From Tubiluchus corallicola (lineage: Eukaryota; Priapulida; Priapulimorpha; Priapulimorphida; Tubiluchidae): a stretch of DNA of 64,000 nt. Positions within the stretch are counted from its first letter, which is position 1. Each line of letters starts with the position of its first letter. The DNA lies in NCBI GenBank assembly GCA_030141605.1, contig JAQGDQ010000262.1, forward strand, positions 216,978 through 280,977. The letters are read 5' to 3'. A program made the translations under genes and the position numbers. This document shows positions 14,001 to 22,732 of this stretch, one piece after another. The notes under the pieces were generated by a model. The model was not told where the DNA came from. It made no database searches and saw only the letters and a program-made list of their open reading frames with translations.

Positions 14001-17000
14001 CTCCACGCATTCCTGTTGTTGACCATCTCTTCATTTATGTCTTCCCTTCCCACAAGATCTTCACCGACTCTTCTTTTCAGGTGTCCATACCATCGCAATC
14101 TTGCGAGGCTTCCACTACTTTTGCTGTTCCTCTGATATTATTATTTCTAGTTTTATCTCTTCTTGTTATTCCCACCATCCATCTCAACATCCTTATCTCC
14201 ACCACACCCATTTTCTTCTCTTCAGTCTTCTTTAGAGAAGCTGCTTCCAGCCCAGAGATTAGAGCGGGTCTGACCACTTCTTTGTGGACTTTCCCTTTAA
14301 GTCTCACCGACTCATTCTTAGAAGGTTTTGGGGCAATTTTTACAGGCGGATGCCCTTCCCGACCCTAACCCTCCCTATTTATCCGGGCTTGAGACCGGCA
14401 CTGCGTTGGCCTGACTTGCCCCCTCCCCCCCAGTGGCTAGGTATCTGTAATGTTATTAGTTTCTACATACCCACCTAGAAAAACCAAGCGATCAAAAATG
14501 ATACATTGTCAAGAGACACACTCTTTATATTCAATAACAATACACTTTGTTGATGAATCGAGGTTCTGTGCCTGGAATTCTAGTGTTACATAGTTATAAA
14601 GATTTTTTGTCTCTCTAGTGTTTTATATCTTGGGCCAATCAAAACTTAAAATGAAACTAAAACTAAAAAAATGAAACACAAACTGAAATTGTTGTTTTTC
14701 CCGAACCATATGCTTCACTGGATCAGTCATGATCACGTTATACGTTTACAATAATTTCTGCTTTATCACTTAGAAAAATTTGCTTTCATTTTAGCATTTT
14801 CACTGCAAACAAATGTACAACACTGCAGTTAGGTAAAGTGAGCTTATAGTCCAACGGTCTAGCACAGTAATGAAACTACATCACTCAAAATTCTTTACGC
14901 CAATAAACTAACAATGGCAGCGGTCCATTACATATTTAGTAATAGTGAGCCAATTTACGAACAGCGTCCAATTAGCATTTTGCTACCTGTCTTTCCAAAT
15001 ATAATGGCAACCAAGAATCCCGGGCATTTCTGCACTTCAGATTCTTTCTAGTGCCTACAGAAAATTGGCACTGGTAAATCGCAGAAGTGAATAGTTGGCA
15101 GGAAACAAAAGGTTTTGCTTTGACTCAACACACAACGCTTTGTGTTGGCTAGTGGTGTAAAATTCTTCAGACTTTCTAGTAACTTACAGACTTTGTGCAT
15201 TTTATACGATTATGAGGTGCAAAAATAAGTATGCTGCTATGTGTAGATTGTGTCAAAAGGTGTGATGCCATACACATTCTGGGAGCAAAATTAATCCTAT
15301 AAAATGTGTGGGCTGCACGTGAACATATAAGATAATGACTGAGTTGTAATTATTATAATAACTCTTGCGGTTACTGCCCAGTTTGTTTAGAAATTTGTAA
15401 CTATTCAGATGTTCATATTATTTTTCAAAATATGAGATATTTCCAAGAAGATGTTGTCATACTTTATTGCGACAAAGTTTAAATAATTAATTTGTCAAAT
15501 CAACATTTGCAGTTAGTCTGCACAATTGCTTAGCCATTCTAATTAAATAGTAAATACTAGCAGCCATAGTTACGAAAAATTATGCTACTTGATCTTTCTA
15601 GGTAGCCAAAGTTCTCACTCATTCTAGTGTTAAATCTGTATCCAGTTTTACTTCTGCCTTACAATGAGTTACTAATTTATCCAACAATGAATGCAGTCAT
15701 ACTTACCCTACTTAACCCGTCGAATATGTCATTGAAAAATGGAAGAGTCGATCCCCGTGCCACTTTGACGACGTTAAACAGAGCCTCGCATGCATAGTAG
15801 CGCACTCTGCTGTCTGCATCACTGAAGCAAGCTAATATCGGTAATGTCAAATCACTGATGTAATTGTTTGTGTCCTATAAAAGTTGAAGTTGCCTGAATT
15901 GTAAACTAAATACTTACTAAATTGCTGATGGTCAACTCAAGAATACATGAGCTTAACCCTTTCATACCCGTTGTATCCCGTGGGATACGAGAATATGTTC
16001 TGCCTTTAAAATTAATAAAATTTTAAAACTGACAGTTATTTGATCTGTTAATAGTTATTTTGATTTAAGCCAATAACAATAGACTAAAATGGTGATAAAA
16101 TGGCAAACTAGAAAATCTACATAGCATAAAAAACTGTGCAAGGTACAGTACTTTAGAGACGACTTTGTACAGATCAGCATTGCATGCATACTAAATGTCT
16201 TAAATACTTTAAAAAATTATCAGCAGTTGCAAAATGAAGCACATTTTATGCTTCCATTGAATCCCAATGTATCCCGTGGGATACGGGCTATATTTAGCAC
16301 GCAGGCACAGGTAGAAAAATAATAATTATGTGTAAACAAGATGGACATACTGAACAAAAGTACCAAGCCAAAAATTTTTTTCTTATTAAAAAAATAATTT
16401 GGGACTGAAAGGGTTAAGGGCATCTGTCTCATAAATTTTGTCAGTAAGTGCCTGTAAGTTCTGGTGTAGAGGAGAGACAGCCTGAAAACGGCCTAAGACA
16501 AAAGAAAAAGGTCACACGAAAGGAAATGGTTCATAAGAAAGGCAATGTAATAATGAACATCATTATTTGTATCATTCAAGAGACAAGGCCTACAGGTGCG
16601 CAATTTCAAAATGAAACTATGTAAAGGAATGAGCCTATATTTCACTTAAAGACATTTACAGTGTAAGACAAGCATCTGTTAGCCTTTAAATCATAGGATC
16701 ACATGGTGAAAAAAAATTTGATTCTAATGCCAATATCCTACTTCAGTTATCATTATGTGACCACTGACCAAGATGTTAGATATGCAATCTAAGGAGCAAA
16801 TACCTCCAAAAAACATCTTCTTTCAACTTTGTCACATTTCAGTTAAATTTGGTTTCAACAATTTAACATAGACGGACAATATTATTTTTGTTCACAACAC
16901 CACAATTTGGCTGACCACTCATTATATTGTTTTTCTTGTAACGACTCTTCAATTATATTTAACAAATCAGATGTCAGTAAGCTTAAAACAGTAGCTTATT

Positions 17001-17828
17001 TGTTTAACTATATTTAAATTAACCTTTTGCTCTGACTAAAGCCCCAGTTAAATTAGGTTAATGTCAGGTAAAATTAAAGCTTAACCTTTCCAAGAGCAAT
17101 TGCAGTGGCAGCAAGACCTATGAGGCCACCTTTTCTACTGTGAGGATTAGAACTCAGAGCAAAATCTTGACCCAGAACTTTAAGCAGTTTCTTGATCTGA
17201 GATGTATTGCTGGCGGCATTGTACTCACGCACCATCCTGAAATATCAAGCCAGACCCCTGTAACTCATGTCCACATCAAAAAAATCTCACATGAGGTCAC
17301 ATTTGCATGAAAATTAGCTTGAGGTTTGGCATTTCCGTAATTCAATGAGAAGTCTATCATTGTCAGGCAAAGTAAGCCTAAGTGACCTTCCAATTACATT
17401 TTTCAGATTTCGTTACCTTTGTGATACATATAATGTGATTAATATAGAGTAATGAAACAGTCATGCTCCCACAAAAGTGATGTCTGATTTGCGCAAGAAC
17501 AACATCAGGATCATATTACTCGGACTTACAATGCCCAAAGTGAAAGGTCAACTCTTGAAAATACCAAAACATGATGTGAAAAGGACATGAAACTTATTGT
17601 AGCATAAATCCGAAATTATTTCGTTCAAAATAAGTCCTTTATCACAGTGTACTTAAGCGACAAGAATGACAAATTATTGGTTTAACAGTGTAGACCAACT
17701 CTGGTTCACTTTTCCTTTAATTTTGCTTACCTTTCTATTTCAAGGGCAGCAACTTTTCTTTTTTCGTACAGTTTATCATTTAACGCCCTAACAGTAGCCA
17801 GTGTTAGAGGAGCGTAATCTTTCTCCAT
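1033..17828 (-). CDS. VAC14: VAC14, PIKfyve complex scaffold (3'-incomplete, 12 exons)
   Basis: Vac14 is the HEAT-repeat scaffold that holds the PIKfyve/Fab1 lipid kinase and the FIG4 phosphatase together on endolysosomal membranes and so controls PI(3,5)P2. Exons in order of transcription: 17731-17828, 17086-17236, 15707-15874, 13300-13362, 11593-11700, 11043-11152, 9471-9577, 8035-8199, 6883-7003, 4917-5049, 3590-3655, 1033-1244. They total 1502 bases, 500 codons plus two bases with no stop, and every junction keeps phase. Blocks matching human VAC14 include [55 protein letters not shown] and [13 protein letters not shown]. Human VAC14 is 782 residues, so about the last third is missing to the left; no further exon is visible in 1-1032. 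The start is the first ATG (MEKDYAPL), equivalent to human MNPEKDFAPL. Introns are U2-type except intron 8. The family assignment is very secure. Confidence 0.96.
1262..1989. repeat. 24-bp minisatellite, about 30 copies, next to VAC14 exon 12 acceptor
   Basis: The unit is AACAAGTGTATGTAGAACTG plus CATA, with two common variants (GTAGAAC or GTAAAAC) and a rarer TAC/TAT change, arranged in runs. Because 24 is a multiple of three, all frames stay open over long stretches, giving meaningless repeat peptides. On the gene strand each unit reads TTTATGCAG, an acceptor-like sequence. The array ends about 17 bp from the first base of exon 12. Confidence 0.95.
2965..3569. mobile_element. hAT-type miniature element in VAC14 intron 11
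   Basis: The ends are CAGTGGCGGCTTGT and ACTAGCCGCCACTG. The flanking octamers CCTGGAAC and ACTGAAAC agree at 6 of 8 positions, like an aged 8-bp target duplication. Inside, roughly 3190-3380 is a partial tandem duplication of a 95-bp segment. The right end is only about 20 bp from exon 11. Confidence 0.6.
4031..4140. repeat. Dispersed repeat, inverted copy at 43127-43235
   Basis: About 110 bp, including TTTTTGATTGCCCGCAACAC, recur in opposite orientation at 43127-43235. No terminal repeats were recognised. One copy is in VAC14 intron 10 and the other in pocket-protein intron 5. Confidence 0.6.
6357..6823. mobile_element. Inverted-repeat (foldback) element in VAC14 intron 9
   Basis: The left arm GGCTAATGGCGGCCATTGAT is repeated in inverted form at the right end, where the complement reads GGCTAATGTCGGCCACTG. 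GGCCAACATTA-type blocks occur inside both arms. The superfamily is unknown and no clear target duplication was seen. Confidence 0.5.
6883..8199 (-). CDS. VAC14: VAC14 exons 8-9, joined across a U12-type AT-AC intron
   Basis: Exon 8 (8035-8199) codes [14 protein letters not shown] through LAYDD and ends in EIKK plus one base. Exon 9 (6883-7003) starts GC and codes [21 protein letters not shown] and a polar linker ending at a GTAAGC donor. The junction makes KKSI, matching human DRKKSIKEV. No GT donor in exon 8 gives a comparable join; the ATATCCTTT donor and TTCCTTAAC branch site do. Relative to human, about ten residues ([10 protein letters not shown]) are inserted after LAYDD, just before the intron. 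Confidence 0.92.
7004..8034 (-). other. U12-dependent AT-AC intron (VAC14 intron 8)
   Basis: The intron begins ATATCCTTTT on the minus strand (8034 downward), a perfect match to the minor-spliceosome donor RTATCCTTT. It ends GGCAAAC (to 7004). A perfect U12 branch-site consensus TTCCTTAAC lies at 7014-7022, about 11 nt before the end, inside the tight spacing typical of this class. The intron is 1031 bp long and carries a 481-bp hAT-type miniature element (7311-7791). The reading frame and alignment to human VAC14 hold only with these boundaries. Confidence 0.92.
7311..7791. mobile_element. hAT-type miniature element, copy A (inside the U12 intron)
   Basis: The ends are CAGGGGTGTGCAAATTATCT and AATTTGCACACCCCTG. 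The flanking octamers GTATAATG and GTATTATG match 7 of 8. The element is GC-richer than its surroundings (GGGCCGCA blocks) and nearly identical over 480 bp to copy B at 41085-41567. Confidence 0.9.
8277..9014. mobile_element. pogo/Tigger-like miniature element in VAC14 intron 7
   Basis: TA at 8275-8276 and 9015-9016 flank inverted repeats: CAGTATGCGCCGCTTAATAG on the left and, as complement, CAGTAGGCGCCGCTTAATAG on the right. The interior repeats AATTGACTCAA. About 100 bp (8332-8430) also occur inside the 6-bp-target family at 23802, 28536 and 40436. Confidence 0.75.
9471..11700 (-). CDS. VAC14: VAC14 exons 5-7
   Basis: Exon 5 (11593-11700) codes 36 residues, [20 protein letters not shown] through FVVSW. 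Exon 6 (11043-11152) carries the near-invariant [14 protein letters not shown], and exon 7 (9471-9577) carries [12 protein letters not shown]. The donor of exon 5 lies inside a perfect 44-bp tandem duplication, so a second identical donor sits 44 bp further on. Only the first donor (exon ending at 11593) keeps the frame, because 44 is not a multiple of three. Exon 6 ends after two bases of a Met codon at a GTATGT donor, completed by the G that opens exon 7. Confidence 0.94.
10385..10847. mobile_element. hAT-like miniature element in VAC14 intron 6
   Basis: The left end is CAGGTCCAGTGCTAGG and the complement of the right end CAGGGCCAGTTTTAAG. The flanking octamers TCTTCAAC and TTTTAAAC agree at 6 of 8 positions. 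The interior has GGGGCCC blocks near both ends. Confidence 0.5.
11537..11624. repeat. Perfect 44-bp tandem duplication across the VAC14 exon 5 donor
   Basis: The units 11537-11580 and 11581-11624 are identical. Each contains the last 32 coding bases of exon 5 and the first 12 intron bases, including GTATGT. The lack of divergence in a neutral intron copy points to a recent event. Confidence 0.95.
12621..13036. mobile_element. hAT-like element remnant in VAC14 intron 4
   Basis: The left end is CAGGGTTCCCACAG and the complement of the right end is CTGGGTTCCCACGG. Several copies of TTTCCCTGACTTTTCC lie near both ends. The flanking octamers do not match, so it is old or rearranged. Confidence 0.55.
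13300..17828 (-). CDS. VAC14: VAC14 exons 1-4 (N-terminal HEAT repeats)
   Basis: Exon 1 (17731-17828) codes 32 residues and ends in phase 2 at a GTAAGC donor. Exon 2 (17086-17236) carries the [18 protein letters not shown] helix pair. Exon 3 (15707-15874, 56 residues) carries [20 protein letters not shown], the best conserved HEAT repeat of the family. Exon 4 (13300-13362, 21 residues) carries [19 protein letters not shown]. These repeats form the N-terminal part of the Vac14 superhelix. Intron 2 hosts a TTAA-flanked miniature element (15957-16413) and intron 3 a dead retrotransposon fragment (13950-14440). Confidence 0.95.
13950..14440 (-). mobile_element. Dead non-LTR (RTE-type) retrotransposon fragment in VAC14 intron 3
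   Basis: On the minus strand a reverse-transcriptase C-terminal stretch is readable ([33 protein letters not shown]), followed by GGCGACCCCGAATAGGG and a GAA-rich tail at 13950. The block upstream (CGGTCTCAAGCCCGGATAAA) is typical non-coding sequence of such elements and recurs at 20505-20572. It is a 5'-truncated, decayed copy. Confidence 0.75.
15957..16413. mobile_element. piggyBac-like miniature element, longer copy
   Basis: TTAA at 15953-15956 and 16414-16417 flanks inverted ends CCCTTTCATA and CTGAAAGGG. The element contains the near-palindrome GTATCCCGTGGGATAC twice, near 15974 and 16269. It is longer than the copy at 56886-57207, which lacks about 140 internal bases including the second palindrome. 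Confidence 0.75.
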
Positions 17829-17920
17829 TTCTGTGGCTTAAAATATCTTCGTAGAATTAGTGTGATGGATTGAAAGTGAAAACAATTAAATAATGTGATA
17901 ATCAAAATCTTTCACCGGGA

Positions 17921-17930
17921 GCCGCCATTG
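17921..17930 (-). promoter_or_regulatory. YY1-like motif upstream of VAC14
   Basis: The minus strand reads CAATGGCGGC, close to the YY1 core AANATGGCGGC that marks transcription starts of many housekeeping genes, about 95 bp upstream of the VAC14 ATG. It rests on motif and position only. Confidence 0.35.
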
Positions 17931-18039
17931 AAAATTTTCATTCCCGTCATCTGTTGGGAAAAATTGTGAAAAACTTACTTGAGAGGCTCCCAACGACTTG
18001 AATACTAGTGTCAACTAATCATAACAGACAATTGGGGGG

Positions 18040-18390
18040 GGGAGTATTCGCTCCAAGAAAGCGAATTCGAGTCAAACCGAATTTCAGTATTTTGAATCCG
18101 AATCGAAGTCGAATTCAGTTGGAAAGATTTTTGAGCAAGTTTTGAACCACTATAGTAAAAAGTGGTCTTACACAGATCATGCATATTACTTGATTTTGTT
18201 CTGCAGTAAAACCACTATCAGATCATTAAAAATTTTGCAAATAAAGTGCAGCTAAATTGTGCTAATTGCATGCTGTTTGAGACATTTTAATGATAAAGAA
18301 ACATACGTTGCTGAATTATTAGAATCTATAATTTTAGATGCGAATCGAATTCGAACGTTCGAACTGTAATGTTCGATGTTCACCCCTACA
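18040..18390. mobile_element. hAT-like CGAACGTTCG element, copy A
   Basis: About 350 bp rich in GAATTCGAA-type palindromes, ending ATGTTCACCCCTA. It matches 38322-38683 in inverted orientation over most of its length, including the palindrome CGAACGTTCG. The left end is degenerate next to a G run. Confidence 0.55.
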
Positions 18391-19050
18391 TGTAATTATA
18401 GTTTTCAGTTATTTTGAAGTTCAAGAATGCAAGTTCACCCACAACGCAAAGCCACCCGCCACAAAAATAATTACGCCAAAGCTACGTCGCACAGCATGAC
18501 ACCTAGCGGTCACATAAATCGTTGTAACATTATCAGAGAATTTTAGATATTCAGAATATGAAACCTATTAATGCTAGGTCTGTCATTGTTAAAGATACAT
18601 TCTGATTATCAATCTTAAATCTAGTAAGTTTTAGGATTTGACAGATTGACTGTGCACTATTTACAGGGAAAACAGATATACATGCAGATGGTGTTAACTC
18701 AGCAGCAATGAGATCACAGACTGTCTTTGGCAGAGTCAACCAAGTCCAAATCACATACTGTAACATATGCTCATAAGTCTACCTGAATGGGGAGTATTTG
18801 ACCATATATAGGAAGCCCAGGAAACACGCGTGACTGAGCCAGGCAACAACCTGTATTAAAATTGGTTTAATTGATAATAATAAACAAATTGAAGTGTAAG
18901 CGGCAGCATATATTCAATTATCTTGTAGTAGTAGAAGTAGTAGTTTACAAATTTATATAATAAATATTTACATAATATTTATATAATAAATATGAAACAG
19001 AATTAAAATGTGCGACAGAGACAATGTTAGGAGCAAGGTGAAAGATCACC

Positions 19051-19480
19051 CACGCGGTTTTACTTTAGATGTAGGTCTTTCCTGACCACGCAGTTTTACT
19101 TTAGATGTGGATCTTTCCTGACCACGCAGTTTTACTTTAGATGTGGATCTTTCCTGACCACGCAATTTTACTTTAGATGTAGGTCTTTCCTGACCATGCA
19201 AGTTTACTTTCGATGTGGATCTTTCCTGACCACGCAATTTTACTTTCGATGTGGATCTTTCCTGTGAACGCAATTTTACTTTAGATGTAGGTCTCTTTCC
19301 TGACCATGCAATTTTACTTTAGATGTAGGTCTTTCCTGACCATGCAAATTTACTTTAGATGTAGGTCTTTCCTGACCATGCAATTTTACTTTAGATGTAG
19401 GTCTTTCCTGACCATGCAAATTTACTTTAGATGTAGGTCTTTCCTGACCATGCAGTTTTACTACGGATGTGGGTCTTTCT
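19051..19480. repeat. 36-bp minisatellite, about 12 copies
   Basis: The unit starts CACGCAGTTTTACTTTAGAT and ends CTTTCCTGAC. The main variable sites are TGGAT/TAGGT and CACG/CATG. One unit has a 2-bp insertion. It lies in the intergenic spacer about 1.2 kb upstream of VAC14. The open frames across it are repeat artefacts. Confidence 0.9.
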
Positions 19481-20504
19481 TTGACAAGTGTTTGTCTAGC
19501 ACCAAGTGCATTACAAAGACAAGAGAGTAAACTGTAACTGTAAAGTAATTCTACTCAAAAAAAAAAACGTGCAGGAGAGGCAGTCAACTTTTTCTTATCA
19601 ATGAAAGCTTCCAAACTTGTAAGCCTACAGAGCGGCAAACCACATTATCAATTCCTACAGTGTTGCAAAAGCAATAGTAAACAGATTTTGCATTCAACAT
19701 TTTTTCCCTTCAAATAAGTCCTCTGCTATAGAACACCCAGAGTCACAAGCATGTCGAACCGTAGGCTCAAGTATAGGAACCTTCAAATCTGACTCATCAG
19801 GACAATCACAAAGTAAGTATAATAAAAAAGAAACGAGAACAAAGGTTTAATTTTACTGAGCTTTTATACATGCACACATCATTCATTAGACTAATTTACA
19901 ATTTTAACACGATTTTAGATTCACGTCTCAAATACTTGGTGTGACACAAACAATGAATGATACAAGAAATGCGTCTTGCACAATTTTGAAATAGTGACAA
20001 ACAAAAATTTCATCACACCATCACAATGACAAAGTTAAAAGTTGGCTTAGGCCATTATTACGTTAATTGTCGAAATATCTCCTCAAGACATTTCATGACG
20101 TTTTACATTTCTATTTATATACAAAACAGTCAAGAGAACGTTGCAATTCATTTAGTGATGCAGCTTGTTTCCGAAGAAAGAAACTTTGTACTGCAATGAG
20201 ATCAACTCAAATACACGCATTATAGTAAAATCTCACAGCATAAAGCAATGTATTCGTTGTGTGGGTAATGAATATGATTAGTTTAGGCACAAAAAAACTA
20301 ATAAATTTCGTAATGAAGCTAATGCTCGACCTGTCTCTACAAAAAAGGGGAACGAAATGTTTAAAAAAATCTGACTAAAAAGAAAACGAAGAGCCCTTCT
20401 TGCTGATGGATCTACAATAGTATTTACAAACAACTTATGATAGGTCTCTCCAGATCACGGTTAAATACAATTCTTAATAATGGTGTGTATAAACGTAGTT
20501 CCAA

Positions 20505-20572
20505 CCTAGCCACTGGGGGGGGGGGGGGCAAGCCATCCCAACTCAGTGCCGGTCCCAAGCCCGGATAAATTA
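20505..20572. mobile_element. Retroelement non-coding remnant
   Basis: CTAGCCACTGGGGG followed by AGTGCCGGTCCCAAGCCCGG matches the minus strand of the block at 14380-14440. It contains a run of G at 20514-20528 and no coding remnant. Confidence 0.5.
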
Positions 20573-22510
20573 ACCTATCTTTAAAATACTGACCAAACAT
20601 GCATTTTAATTAAACTGCTCAAGGACTTTATACAACTGAAAAATGACTATAAAAACTACAGTAAACATGGCTGAATTCTAAAACGCACTTCATAAATTAA
20701 TCGTCTGACTTTGCAATGTCATGCAAAATACACAAAGATGTTTAACCTCAACTGACAGTGCTATGATAAAGTTAAAATATCAATTACAATTCTTCATAGT
20801 AATTCTCAATAATATGCAACAATTTGCAACATTTATGCAATCCCGTGGCTACAAGAGTGTCATCTATATTTAGCCATTCTTAAGAAAATAATGCCAATGC
20901 AGAGCTTCTACAATAAAACCACTAATAAATCTATACATTATAATGACAAACAGCCTGTGACTAACGCAAAGACCGTTGTTTAACATACCTAGTTGATAGC
21001 ATAATTTCAAATACTACAGGAACATGATAATATGTGAAACATTTTACACAAACAATAATTGTGTCGTAGTACAGTAAGATTTTCAGAAGACAATTGAGAT
21101 GTTATAACTTAAAATACATGTTTTACTAAGCTCAAATTTAGAATATGCACGATTTCCACTAAAAACATAACAATACACGTATCCTTTTAGATCAAGAAAG
21201 GACTTCACTTCAAACAGAGTTAAAAAACCAGCTTACACGGCTGTTTTACCAAAATATACACTGTAGCTACCGAGACAGCTTCATAATAATAAAACAATCA
21301 TGAAAATTGCAAGAGATAGCATTTCTGTATGGCTAATAGGGGTGGTTTTGCTACTTTTGTACTTTCGCAATAAAAGTAAAGTGTTGCCAAAGCGTTTAAG
21401 CTTATACCAGGCACAAGAATACGGCTGTTACTAACAAATTACAATTACTGATAACAAACTCGTTATTGGTACCTTTATTGCACGTATTAAATTTAATTAC
21501 AACAAAAATATCAAGTTATTAACAAATGTCATTCGCAATAAAACTGACACTATCAAAAAATCAATACGTAAGCCTTGCGCACGTATAACAATAATAACAA
21601 TATTGAGGATAACTAGAAAATCAAACAGAATTCAAAACTCAGCTGAAATAAAAAAAGCAGTGTGACGAAAACCGAAGAAAACATTTACAAAGGAAATTGA
21701 TCATACAGATGCAGCTCTAAATCAATTGAAAGCAGACAGATGTGCATGCATGCCTGCGGCGCCACAAATTGTAAAAAATTGCAGACAGGTTCAAGTTACT
21801 AGCGACCTTTGAGAAAAGCCAACAAAGAAGCAAATTTTTCCTTCAAAGTCAAAAATTCATTGCCAACCGAACCGAGGCAAAACATTCCTCAGTAAGTGGC
21901 AAAATGTCATGAATCACGAAGCAACGATTCAGTATGAGGGGAATTCGTTCGTTTAGTCCCAGAAACATTGTTACCGTTCCAGAGAAATTGACAAGCAATT
22001 TATAGCCTATTTCTAAAAGGATTACTGTCCAAGACTATCCTATGTTAGGCAAAGATAAGTTCATCACCAAATCAAATTTTACATTTTGATTCTAAAAAAT
22101 GCAGGCTCTGTTTTAAATGCAGTATAGCTGATCACATAATCAATGCAAATGCAAAATAAAGCAATAATAAACGATCAGTTAAACAGGAATTAAACTAAAA
22201 TGACCTTCCATGTGAACAATCTTAAAATTCCCATGACGCAAATCCAAACTAAAATCTTGAAGCTAAAACTTACAACTACACATCTTTGCAAAAAAGAAAA
22301 TTTTATACTCAGAGAAAAATTACATCTAATGTCTTAATTACTATAAGCAGACGATACGATCGCCTATTTACTGCATAATTAGTTGACCTTTCTGTATATG
22401 AACAAAAATTGCTAAAACAATGTCTGTACACTACATGCACATTTTAATAGAAAAACGTTTCTGTAATACAACATAATAAACACAGGTTAATTATTACATA
22501 AAGTTACAGC

Positions 22511-22732
22511 TTACGAATGAGAAGAGCTCTCATTTGAATTACTGCTGCTATTAGCTTCAAGCCTGTCCGAACTGACACCCTGGAGACGACGGGCAAACAG
22601 GGAAGGCGCCGGCGCATATAGCCTCTTCGCTGGACTGCTGTCACTGCCGTCATCCTGGTACCTCAGCCTCTTGCCCGCAGCTCCGAATCTCTTCTGCCCG
22701 ATGCAGATCATGTTGTTGATTGCACGTAAATC
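22511..22732 (-). CDS. RBL1: Pocket protein exon 23 (C-terminal tail and stop)
   Basis: The last exon codes 73 residues: DLRAINNMI (like human DINNMI), KRLRYQDDGSDSSPAKRLY and ARRLQGVSSDRLEA, then a Ser/Asn-rich end and TAA at 22511-22513. SPAKR and RRLQ-V match the extreme C-termini of p107 and p130. The 3' UTR runs left from here; a minus-strand AATAAA about 1 kb away (near 21472) is one possible poly(A) signal, unproven. Confidence 0.95.
   Translation of the reverse strand, partial: DLRAINNMICIGQKRFGAAGKRLRYQDDGSDSSPAKRLYAPAPSLFARRLQGVSSDRLEANSSSNSNESSSHS

Larger units (their letters stand above)
17829..22510. other. Intergenic region between the pocket-protein 3' end and VAC14 start
   Basis: About 4.7 kb without a recognisable coding exon. 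From right to left it holds the pocket-protein 3' UTR of unknown length, AT-rich unique sequence, a retroelement non-coding remnant (20505-20572), a 36-bp minisatellite (19051-19480), a CGAACGTTCG element (18040-18390) and the VAC14 upstream region. Confidence 0.6.

Noticed and set aside
14077-14368. Overlapping open frames of 76 and 126 codons on opposite strands
   Set aside because: The minus frame is a dead reverse-transcriptase fragment and the plus frame is its shadow.
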